Positions 1 through 8,878 of a DNA stretch of 64,000 bases are shown in pieces (position 1 is the first letter of the stretch; every line of letters starts with the position of its first letter). The stretch is from NCBI GenBank assembly GCA_900291925.1, contig UWYS01000030.1, forward strand, positions 1 through 64,000, in the 5' to 3' direction. The notes beneath the pieces were generated by a model, which ran no database searches, was not told where the DNA came from, and worked only from the letters and a program-made list of their open reading frames with translations. The DNA is from Thecaphora thlaspeos. Lineage: Eukaryota > Basidiomycota > Ustilaginomycetes > Urocystidales > Glomosporiaceae. The position numbers were made by a program, and so were the translations under genes.

Positions 1-1598
1 AGAGCAGAGGCTAGAACTCAGGACAGAAGTGCAGTCGAACGCTCTGCAACGACGGCGGTCGACGGATACCGCGACGACAACAACGACAACTCGACGCCGC
101 ACAGCCAAGCAGCAACCGTTCGGCGGCAGGAGCGGAAGGACGGTGATCTTTTTTTATTGAAATCCTGCGGCGCAAAAGCGACGCGGGTCGATGTGGACTG
201 GTAGATAGGTTCATTTGCCCAGTAGTAGCAATTGACGCTCGTAGCCCTATCTGACGTTCGGAGTCGATTGAAAGCCGTGACAACTACGCAGGCACATCCG
301 CAATGACAATCCATAGTGCACGACGTCGTCTCTAAGGATTTATCAAGGTAAGGTACGGCTCTAGCGTGTGGCGGGAAGGATGCAGAGACGTGACACTGTA
401 TGTAGAAACTTAACGATCGCAGCACATACATGTACGTACATAAGGATAGAGGACCTAAAATTGGGCGGAAGCGTGAGGAAGTGTACTCGATGTTGGGGTG
501 CCTCACCTCTAGAGAGTAATAAGAATAGGGCCTTTCGCGGCCGAATGTCGGAGGCGCCAGGAGCAGCGACTGCTTTCATGACCCCTCCGAGCGGTACTTG
601 ACCATAGCCAAAGCACTGCCCTAAGTACTAGGCTCTCGGCAGAATTCGGGTACTGAACGATCAAGCGGTGCGGCTCTGTAGTGCGCTGAGCGAGTCTTAA
701 GTTACTTGTATTTTATCTCTACCGGTGACCGCTGTCTGTCCCTCCTCTTTCTTGTTTCCTACGTACTGTAGTTGACAAAACAAAGTGGTCTCAACTTGGC
801 GAGAGACTAACGGTGCATGCAAGCCGTGCGCCGCACGGTGATTTGGGTCCAAAGAGTTGCCAGGGTACACTATTGTACGTAACTACAGTACGTGTTAAGA
901 AAGATTTGCCTCAGCCTGAAAAAAGCGCCAGCTCGTCATGAGACCATTGCGAGGTGTCAACTCCTTGACTCCATAAATCCGCCATCAGCCGCGGGTGGCG
1001 GCTCCAAGCAGCCGGTAAACTGGCTTCATTACAGTACGTTGCAGTATGTACGCTACTCTTGTCCACTTGCGATCGTTTTGTCCATCCATCCAGGATAACG
1101 AGCGGTCAGGTTGAACCGGCTGGGAGAGTCGATACAAACGCCTGATTGGCACCACTCTTTCACATTCGTATGTACCGGAAGAATTCGCAGCAACCGTACC
1201 CAGAACACCTTGCTCGGCGGCCATCGCCGACGCCGATAGCGACTTCTCAAGCTCCGTCTCGTCCACCATCAAATCTCCCTCGGATGATAAAGTGTCGTCC
1301 TTGTCGATAACTAAGTTTTATATCTGAATTCCTTTCAGTTTAATTACACCTCATGCTTCGGAGAACACACACAAGAGTATGTACTACACAAGGATCCCGT
1401 CTGTTCGCAAGATCTGGCTGCCATGCCTACTCACAGGCGTGACAGAGATGGCCCGACTCAAGATCTGAAGACCTCGGCAGTGACCGCGAAGATATGCAAG
1501 CCGGCGGCGAACATCTGCGAAGCGATGGGACGTGCCCTCGAGTCCATTGACAAAACCAAACCTTTAAACCTATACTTTATGCATTATCTTGAATGCAA

Positions 1599-1670
1599 CT
1601 GTCAGAGGGTGTAATTGTATAGTGGATTATTGTACTGTCAGAGGGTCCAATCGTATAGTGGCTTATTATA
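1599..1670 (+). repeat. 36-bp tandem duplication of the tRNA-Pro 5' half
   Basis: Two 36-bp units, 1599-1634 and 1635-1670, both begin CTGTCAGAGGGT. Both contain the D-arm segment TATAGTGG followed by TTATT. The second unit overlaps the 5' exon of the tRNA-Pro gene that starts at 1644. The first is a diverged extra copy placed immediately upstream. The next CTGTC (1671) is the real anticodon stem. The mirror copy lies at 2767-2838 in the right palindrome arm. Confidence 0.8.
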
Positions 1671-1749
1671 CTGTCTTAGGGTTTTTCGAGGTTGTAAATG
1701 CACTCTTCCCGTTTGACAGAGGTCCCCAGTTCGATTCTGGGTTGGACCC
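1644..1749 (+). tRNA. tRNA-Pro(AGG) with 32-nt intron, left palindrome copy
   Basis: The acceptor stem GGTCCAA (1644-1650) pairs perfectly with TTGGACC (1742-1748), and the discriminator is C (1749), as usual for eukaryotic tRNA-Pro. The anticodon stem CTGTC (1671-1675) pairs with GACAG (1715-1719). The loop is TTAGGG, intron, T, so the anticodon AGG is at 1678-1680 and the intron (1682-1713) sits after position 37, the canonical place for nuclear tRNA introns. The variable loop is AGGTC. The T arm is CCCAG-TTCGATT-CTGGG. A T-rich RNA polymerase III stop follows at 1757-1762. The D stem is weak (about three pairs). Removal of the intron would need the tRNA endonuclease and a ligase such as the TRL1 gene of this window. 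Confidence 0.88.
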
Positions 1750-1770
1750 TTTGTTCTTTTTTCTTTCCGA

Positions 1771-2666
1771 ATTTCATTCCACTGTCCACGAGGAGCTGGT
1801 TGCTTCCGGCCGGCCAGCTGCAACTCTCGGGCCTGACATACCGGTCTCGGTGTGATCGCAGCAAGAGTTCGGTGGTACACCGTCGCTACTTGGCATCGCT
1901 TCATTCTTTTGGAGTTCCGTGCGGTTGGAAGGCCATTGCAGCCAACGGTAGCAGGGCGAGAATAAAGAAAATATCTCGCGAAAATCCTTACAAAATGCGT
2001 GCCGACAGCGATGCCCTTCCCTGTCCGACTCGAACAAAAGCCCGATGCACGACGAGGCATGGCCACCAAGAGGAGGCAAACGGCCGGAAGCCGCATCCTA
2101 TGAGCTAGACAGAGATGCGACTCAAAGGTCGAGACTGCTGTTTACCGCCTCGTCTAAGAAGAGAAAGCCACGAGTGCGACAAGCGCGTCAACACGTGAGG
2201 CAAGGTAGGGGAAGTGTTCACGAGAACAGCCCCTCGAGTCCTGTAGACTCTACCTCTCTTCGCACCCACGCTACTTCACCCTTCCAGCATCGCCCTCCAG
2301 CATCGTACATACCGCCCGCGAGTATCGACGCTCGCGCAAGAACGGGTATGAATGCATGCAGGACGAGCCCGGCTTTTCTCACGCGACGCCATGCACGATG
2401 ACCCACAAAATGCCATCCAGCGCCCAGACCAGAGTGCTCGACGCCGGACAACCTTGCACGGACCACGCTCGTCCGCATCCTCCGGGACGGTCAACTCGTA
2501 CCGTGCACCGAAGGTCTTCATCTACCGTCAACCCGTGCCACGGGATGTCAGCGCTACGCGCACCTATTAAGGAAGCTGGATGTGCCTCGCTATGTCATGG
2601 CAAGATGAACGTACTGTAAGGACATCTCGGACAGGTGATCGCCGGATGCTTGTCGGTGAGGACTTA
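1771..2666. other. Palindrome spacer, no gene seen
   Basis: This roughly 0.9-kb segment lies between the two arms. It has no start-to-stop frame with coding character, no splice-supported exon chain and no tRNA. It contains one TACTGTA motif at 2612-2618. The 3' ends of both tRNA-Pro copies face it. Confidence 0.5.
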
Positions 2667-2687
2667 TCGAAAAGAAAAAAGAACAAA

Positions 2688-2793
2688 GGGTCCAACCCAG
2701 AATCGAACTGGGGACCTCTGTCAAACGGGAAGAGTGCATTTACAACCTCGAAAAACCCTAAGACAGTATAATAAGCCACTATACGATTGGACC
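2688..2793 (-). tRNA. tRNA-Pro(AGG) with 32-nt intron, right palindrome copy
   Basis: This is the reverse-complement copy of the gene at 1644-1749, with identical stems, anticodon and intron. On the minus strand the acceptor starts at 2793. The anticodon AGG is at 2757-2759, the intron at 2724-2755 and the discriminator C at 2688. The polymerase III stop is the A run at 2671-2680 on the plus strand. The two copies are transcribed towards each other. If the palindrome is real, the haploid genome has two identical tRNA-Pro genes here; if it is an assembly artefact there is one. Confidence 0.85.
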
Positions 2794-2838
2794 CTCTGAC
2801 AGTACAATAATCCACTATACAATTACACCCTCTGACAG
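2767..2838 (-). repeat. Mirror copy of the 36-bp tRNA 5'-half duplication
   Basis: This is the reverse complement of the tandem units at 1599-1670, lying just upstream of and overlapping the right-arm tRNA-Pro gene. Confidence 0.8.
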
Positions 2839-4437
2839 TTGCATTCAAGATAATGCATAAAGTATAGGTTTAAAGGTTTGGTTTTGTCAATGGACTCGAG
2901 GGCACGTCCCATCGCTTCGCAGATGTTCGCCGCCGGCTTGCATATCTTCGCGGTCACTGCCGAGGTCTTCAGATCTTGAGTCGGGCCATCTCTGTCACGC
3001 CTGTGAGTAGGCATGGCAGCCAGATCTTGCGAACAGACGGGATCCTTGTGTAGTACATACTCTTGTGTGTGTTCTCCGAAGCATGAGGTGTAATTAAACT
3101 GAAAGGAATTCAGATATAAAACTTAGTTATCGACAAGGACGACACTTTATCATCCGAGGGAGATTTGATGGTGGACGAGACGGAGCTTGAGAAGTCGCTA
3201 TCGGCGTCGGCGATGGCCGCCGAGCAAGGTGTTCTGGGTACGGTTGCTGCGAATTCTTCCGGTACATACGAATGTGAAAGAGTGGTGCCAATCAGGCGTT
3301 TGTATCGACTCTCCCAGCCGGTTCAACCTGACCGCTCGTTATCCTGGATGGATGGACAAAACGATCGCAAGTGGACAAGAGTAGCGTACATACTGCAACG
3401 TACTGTAATGAAGCCAGTTTACCGGCTGCTTGGAGCCGCCACCCGCGGCTGATGGCGGATTTATGGAGTCAAGGAGTTGACACCTCGCAATGGTCTCATG
3501 ACGAGCTGGCGCTTTTTTCAGGCTGAGGCAAATCTTTCTTAACACGTACTGTAGTTACGTACAATAGTGTACCCTGGCAACTCTTTGGACCCAAATCACC
3601 GTGCGGCGCACGGCTTGCATGCACCGTTAGTCTCTCGCCAAGTTGAGACCACTTTGTTTTGTCAACTACAGTACGTAGGAAACAAGAAAGAGGAGGGGAC
3701 AGACAGCGGTCACCGGTAGAGATAAAATACAAGTAACTTAAGACTCGCTCAGCGCACTACAGAGCCGCACCGCTTGATCGTTCAGTACCCGAATTCTGCC
3801 GAGAGCCTAGTACTTAGGGCAGTGCTTTGGCTATGGTCAAGTACCGCTCGGAGGGGTCATGAAAGCAGTCGCTGCTCCTGGCGCCTCCGACATTCGGCCG
3901 CGAAAGGCCCTATTCTTATTACTCTCTAGAGGTGAGGCACCCCAACATCGAGTACACTTCCTCACGCTTCCGCCCAATTTTAGGTCCTCTATCCTTATGT
4001 ACGTACATGTATGTGCTGCGATCGTTAAGTTTCTACATACAGTGTCACGTCTCTGCATCCTTCCCGCCACACGCTAGAGCCGTACCTTACCTTGATAAAT
4101 CCTTAGAGACGACGTCGTGCACTATGGATTGTCATTGCGGATGTGCCTGCGTAGTTGTCACGGCTTTCAATCGACTCCGAACGTCAGATAGGGCTACGAG
4201 CGTCAATTGCTACTACTGGGCAAATGAACCTATCTACCAGTCCACATCGACCCGCGTCGCTTTTGCGCCGCAGGATTTCAATAAAAAAAGATCACCGTCC
4301 TTCCGCTCCTGCCGCCGAACGGTTGCTGCTTGGCTGTGCGGCGTCGAGTTGTCGTTGTTGTCGTCGCGGTATCCGTCGACCGCCGTCGTTGCAGAGCGTT
4401 CGACTGCACTTCTGTCCTGAGTTCTAGCCTCTGCTCT

Positions 4438-4827
4438 TACAGAGTATCGCAGGGTGCGCATGAGAAGCTCAGGTCGACCGAGAGGCATCGCAATGCTTAT
4501 GCCAACAGCTGCGCGATCCTTCTCTCCTCCCTACTGTTGGAATATGGACCGACGACCGACACAGCCCGACGCACTCAAGACAGTCCCTCGAATCGTGTCT
4601 CGAATCCTTACGCAGCTCGAATTGTCCCCCAAACTTTGCACAAAACTTTTCACCTTTTCTTCGTCCCCGAACCGATTCTTCACGTATATAAAGACTTCTT
4701 CCTGATGCCTCGTTTATGCTATGCATCAATCCATCCTCTTCTCCACACATATCGATGCCTGAACGACGCAGTCCGACTCTACAAAAGCGCACAAAGCAAT
4801 ACCTACAGCGGCGGTTCAACGATCTGT
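4438..4827. other. Junction between palindrome and transposon
   Basis: Unique sequence of about 390 bp between the right palindrome arm and the TA target site of the transposon. No gene is supported. A TATA-like stretch (TATATAAAG, 4684-4692) occurs with no recognisable gene downstream before the element. Confidence 0.4.
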
Positions 4828-4829
4828 TA

Positions 4830-4964
4830 CACTGTCTGCAATCCTTGATAGCCACTTGTCGCAACCAGTAACGTCATTCATGCATCAAAGCGAGCTTCAT
4901 GCTCAGACAAAAAAGCGATATGCAATTTCCAGTCGAGCAATCTTTCTCGTGCAAGCTGTGTGTG
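4830..4964 (+). repeat. Left terminal inverted repeat of the transposon
   Basis: This 135-bp repeat begins CACTGTCTGC next to the TA target site. Its inner end is the GCTGTGTGTG stretch, after which the two ends diverge. Confidence 0.88.
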
Positions 4965-4997
4965 CGCGCATGTGTACTGTAGATACATGTGGAACAA

Positions 4998-5108
4998 CTA
5001 GATCTGGGGAACCCAGCCAAGGAGATTGTCCTGACTGCCAAGCAGCTCCCACTGCTGCTGCTGCTGCTGCGGCGGCGGCATTGACGCGTGGCGACGAGCG
5101 GTTTCGGC

Positions 5109-5141
<33 letters not shown>

Positions 5142-6566
5142 AGGGCTGCCGCCGTACTGGGCAAGCCACTCTGCACGACGGCGAGTCTCAGCTTGAGCCA
5201 GGGCGAGATTCTCCTTGTCAGCTCGCTCACGATCGCAAGCGACTGCGCGAATCTCGCTCTCCCAATTGGCGGCTGCCCGTGCTTGCCGTCGCCACTGCCG
5301 GCGGGCTTGTTGCGCCTCGTTACGGCGCTCGCGCTGATCCGCCGGCAGCGAGTACGGCGGCAAGAGGCGTCGCTGCTCCAGCCCGATTGCCAGGTGATGC
5401 GGTGGCGGCGGCGGCAAGCCTACTATAAGGCGCCAACGCCGTTGTTCGGGTCGGGGCGGGCGACGGCAGGCTTTGGCGGCAGCTTCATCGGCTTCCCAGC
5501 CACGGAAACCATCGTCCTCGCCTTCGGCCATGCCACAGGTGACTTTGGTGCCGCCCTGAGCATAGCTGCGGTTGAGCGGCTCTCGCTGGATCGCACGGAC
5601 AGCATTTCCTTGCATGTTGTCGATCCAGCCGCACGCAATAGCTGGCGTGACGGAGAGCAAGCTTGATGTGAGTGCCTCAAAGAGCGACGCCGCGCCGCTG
5701 ATGCTCTTGCGGGCCATGCGTGGCTTCATGTATCTGAAGAGCCATTCAATTGCATTCAAGTACGGGCTGTACGGCGGTAGAAATACAACTGTGTGGCCTC
5801 CATCGTGAGTGTATCGTTCGAAGCATTCCGTTGTAAGCACCGAGTGGTGGATCTTGGCGTTGTCGAGGATGATTTTCCTTGGCTCTGGCAGCGCTGGAAA
5901 CAGCTCGTCGTCAAGCCAGGACACAAAGCGAGCAGAATTGAAACTTCCTCGGTGCGCCCGAGGCGCGACAACATCGCCCGAGGTCAATGCGGCAACCAAT
6001 GTTATATTGCCCCCCCCTTGACGATGGATGAGTGTCAACGGCACTATCACCCATGGCAGCGCAGCCGTGAGTCTTTGTCGTGTGTAAGTTGAAGCCGCTC
6101 TCGTCGATGAAGACACAGTCCTTCCACCGGGTGCCGCCAGCCGTGAAATGAGCGCACCATAGTCCTTGTTCCTCGATGCGCTTGGGGGAATTGTAGTCGG
6201 CAGGCCCAACGTGCAGTACTTTGAGGCGATACTTGAGTGTAGTATTGAGTGCCCGACACACGGTCGTATCGGCGGGCGGCTTATCTGCAAAGTCCTCTTC
6301 AAAACGAGCGCACAGCAAGCGTCGCAATGCTCCCACCGTCGATTTCGGATGCTGGTCGAGTCAATCTGCTAGGAATTCCAGGTGTCGCTCGTCCAAACGA
6401 TGGTAGCGATCGCCGCCGCGAGGCTCTGGCTCCACCTCGCCCGTTGCATGGTAGTGTCGCAAAAACGAGCGGATTGTAGAATGCTGGCGGCTGAGCAAAC
6501 AAGCAACGTTGGCAATGGAGTAACCCTCGTCAAGAACAAGACGGACAATGACTCATCGTGTCTCAA
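4998..6566 (-). pseudogene. DDE transposase (Tc1/mariner/IS630-like), frameshifted
   Basis: Reading the minus strand downwards, one frame near 6566-6369 gives an N-terminal helix-turn-helix-like stretch (DEGYSIANVACLLSRQHSTI). A second frame (6336-5990) contains the first catalytic block CVFIDESGFNLH. A third frame (about 6060-4998) contains NITLVAALTSG, the second aspartate in KIILDNAKIHH and the glutamate in YLNAIEWLF. At least two frame changes are therefore needed, one close to a run of eight C at 6010-6017. There are 38 residues between the second D and the E, more than the 34 of classical Tc1. After the catalytic core the open frame runs on for about 170 residues rich in R, E and A, with poly-Ala and poly-Gln tracts, to a stop at 4998. 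Such a tail is unusual for the family. The gene is inactive as written. Confidence 0.85.
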
Positions 6567-6785
6567 CTGTCAGCGGCTGTCGGCGCTCGACAGGCATCGT
6601 GTCGGGCAGAACTGTTGTCAGGCGGAGCAGTTACGTATGGCGACGTCTGTGAATTGCTTGCTGTAGATATGTATGTATGAGGGCGGGGATGGCGAGGAGG
6701 TGGTAGCTACCATACAAGGGGTCATCCAATGGACGACAAGCAGGTCAACGGACAGCATTCGAGTCAATGTCAGCACTCTCAGGGG

Positions 6786-6920
6786 CACACACAGCTCGCA
6801 CGAGAAAGATTGCTCGACTGGAAATTGCATATCGCTTTCTCGTCTGAGCATGAAGCTCGCTTTGATGCATGAATGACGTTACTGGTTGCGACAAGTGGCT
6901 ATCGAGGTTTGCAGACAGTG
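6786..6920 (-). repeat. Right terminal inverted repeat of the transposon
   Basis: This is the reverse complement of the left end, ending in the mirror of CACTGTCTGC beside TA at 6921-6922. It differs from the left end by a few substitutions, for example in the stretch facing AGACAAAAAAGCG on the left. Confidence 0.88.
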
Positions 6921-6922
6921 TA

Positions 6923-7803
6923 CATATGTAGCATTTTGTTGATCTCGATCTCACAGAAGAGCAGGAAAACAAAGCTCGTCAAAAGATCCTTCGGGAAGCA
7001 AAAGCCCTAGCCGAGTGCGAGCACTCACATACAGTTAGTACATACGGACTTGGAGTGAGCCTGCCATTTGTCCGCTCAATGGGTCGATGCTGTCTGCAAC
7101 GCACGGCTGGGCGCAGCGGAGAAGGGGACCTCAAACGTTCCCACGACGCCCATGCTTCCGACGCAGGCTGCGAGAGAAGGTCAGGGTGCGCAGTGGGGGG
7201 AGCTGGACCCGACTCTGCAGCTGGAGGTAGTGTGCTGCAGCGTACCCCGCTCCACTGTGACAATGTGACGATAAGGAAAACAGCTTGATTGGCCAATCGA
7301 CGAAGATGGGGGAACACCTTGTCAGGACTCGGCGTGGCACCTGTGTCATGGTGCGAAGATCTGACACGGAAGGGTTGAGATGAGGAAGGCAAAGGAGAGA
7401 GAAAACCGAGCCCTGCTGGTGCCCAGCCGCAGCCTGCCGCATGAGCGGAGCTTCATTGCACATGGTTGACAAGATCCAGAAACAAAATATGCCGCGACTC
7501 GCCTAGCTGTTAAGTCCTCAGGGTCTGGCAACCACCAGGGCGATGATGGCTGAAGGCAAGGTGAGGTCGGTGTACCAGGAGGGGTGATGGAGACAAGCTT
7601 GAGGCTCAGAATGCGATACAAGCACCAAGGTATTGCTGGAATACTAAGTACAATCGACGGGGGAGAAGAAAAGGGAACTTGTGCGCAAGAACGGTTAAGT
7701 GTCGCGCGTCGATGGGGGGCGCCAACGCCGCAGCAAGCCCAGCGCTCGGAGCCGAGGCCGCAACCCGCAAGGCGTAACACTAGCGTCCAAATAATACAGT
7801 ACA
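6923..7803. other. Intergenic stretch between two mobile elements
   Basis: About 880 bp with no supported gene or RNA. Open frames here are short and have no coding bias or conserved motif. Confidence 0.4.
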
Positions 7804-7805
7804 TA

Positions 7806-8425
7806 ACGTACCTCGCGCAAATATCGGACGCACACGGTTTTCGGACCCGGGTCCTGGCGCGGGTGAGCTCACCTCTCCCTCGTACGAGGCCTTCCATCAT
7901 GCTTCCGTACCACCACCTCTCGCCTCTCGCTCTACCATGTACGGCCTTCAGAAGAGGCAGGAGGAGGAGGAACGGAAGCAGCAGCGCAAGGCCGAGAAGG
8001 CTGCGGGCAAGACGAGGGCTGCACCAAAGGCCAAGCAAGCGCCAAGGAAGACACAGCAAACACGCACGGAGGCGATCCGGATCGACGCCAAACCATCACA
8101 GCCAACGACGGCGGACTGCAAGGAGCAGTTGGCGGTCAAGACCGCTCTCGAGCAGATGCAGCTTGACGAGGCTAGTCCGTCGGCATGAAGAACGGACGGA
8201 GTCTGCCTTTCTCCACCACGCCAAAGCACACACACTGTAGCAGGTCCCATGCAAGCCAGACTGTAGCATAGTCAGCCTCTCCCTGCATTGATCGAATGCA
8301 TTACATTGCTTGTAGCTGCTACTCTGGCAGTAGCATGTCGTCGGACAACATCTCGGAGGTGAGCTCACCTGCGCCAGGACCCGCGTCCGAAAACCGTGTG
8401 CGTCCGATATTTGCGCGAGGTACGT
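7806..8425. mobile_element. MITE-like element with about 70-bp inverted ends
   Basis: The ends ACGTACCTCGCGC (from 7806) and its reverse complement (to 8425) are both flanked by TA (7804-7805 and 8426-8427). The inverted repeats run 7804-7874 and 8356-8427 with about two mismatches and include the self-complementary GGTGAGCTCACC. The unit of about 620 bp encodes no transposase. Its size, inverted ends and TA flanks fit a miniature element mobilised by a Tc1/mariner-type transposase. Its tips differ from those of the element at 4830-6920, so that element is not an obvious parent. Confidence 0.72.
7937..8188 (+). CDS. Small Lys/Glu/Gln-rich ORF inside the MITE-like element
   Basis: An ATG-to-TGA frame of 83 codons. 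The first half is strongly charged (KRQEEEERKQQRKAEKAAGK) and predicted helical. The second half is unremarkable (KTALEQMQLDEAS near the end). I do not recognise a family. It lies wholly between the inverted ends of the element, so it may be captured host sequence or a chance frame. There is no splice support and no visible promoter. Confidence 0.25.
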   Translation: MYGLQKRQEEEERKQQRKAEKAAGKTRAAPKAKQAPRKTQQTRTEAIRIDAKPSQPTTADCKEQLAVKTALEQMQLDEASPSA

Positions 8426-8427
8426 TA

Positions 8428-8878
8428 TCCCGAATCCCGGGGTCACTGCCCGCTCAGTCCGATGCACGGACACCGAAGAAGCTTCATGCGTCGTAGCCGC
8501 CTTTCCCGCCGTGTTCCCGCAGACGTAGCTTCAATCCGTCAAGACGGCAGCCAAAACAGACCAAGAGCAATGACGTTTCGAGGAGGGACGAGGGCGTTGT
8601 CGTGCCGCTCAATCCTACTTTGCTATCCGGGGAGCGGGCATCCGGCTAGCCTAGCTAGTCGGCTGGTGGTCTTCTTGGGGACGACCGAAAGGTCAAATAG
8701 TCGTTGCATGTATGTGTCATGAGTTTTCACGAGTTCAGTGGTTTTGTAGGAGCGACGAGTAGCGAGACAGGGACATAGAGTGGAGGAAAAGGTGTACAGG
8801 AGGGGGAGGAAGGCAGTCGGGTCAAAAGAGGAGCAGGAGCAAGAGCAAGGTGGCAAGGCGGAGGGACAGAGCTCGCGA
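8428..8878. other. 3' flank of SUB2
   Basis: About 450 bp downstream of the SUB2 stop (the gene runs leftwards). It would hold the SUB2 3' UTR. Nothing else is seen. Confidence 0.4.

Larger units (their letters stand above)
1..4437. repeat. Large near-perfect palindrome (inverted repeat with about 0.9-kb spacer)
   Basis: Positions 1-1770 and about 2667-4437 are reverse complements of each other. Position x on the left pairs with 4438-x at the outer part and 4437-x further in. The offset changes through a one-base difference in a C run (CCC at 740-742, four G at 3695-3698). Every other stretch compared by eye is identical until the arms diverge just past the tRNA-Pro terminators. The left arm starts at the first base of the window, so the repeat may extend further left. 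The arms carry a tRNA-Pro gene each and no protein gene I can support. Such identity implies very recent duplication, gene conversion, or an assembly hairpin artefact at a contig end. Confidence 0.93.
4830..6920 (-). mobile_element. Tc1/mariner-superfamily DNA transposon, decayed
   Basis: A 2,091-bp unit starts with CACTGTCTGCAA and ends with the reverse complement. It is flanked on both sides by TA (4828-4829 and 6921-6922), the hallmark target duplication of the Tc1/mariner/IS630 superfamily. The terminal inverted repeats are about 135 bp each (4830-4964 and 6786-6920) with a handful of mismatches. The interior carries, on the minus strand, a helix-turn-helix region followed by a DDE catalytic domain, but in several frames. 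The well-preserved ends and broken transposase suggest a fairly recent, now non-autonomous copy. Confidence 0.9.

Noticed and set aside
18..506. 162-codon frame in the left palindrome arm (mirrored at 3932-4420)
   Set aside because: Composition is not coding-like, no motif, and it overlaps other equally long frames; duplicated only because of the palindrome.
3165..3452. Frame with an acidic start in the right palindrome arm
   Set aside because: It looked like a possible gene fragment, but no family, splice sites or downstream continuation could be found.
5040..5150. CTG and GCC triplet runs as free microsatellites
   Set aside because: They encode the poly-Gln and poly-Ala tracts of the transposase tail in the minus-strand frame.
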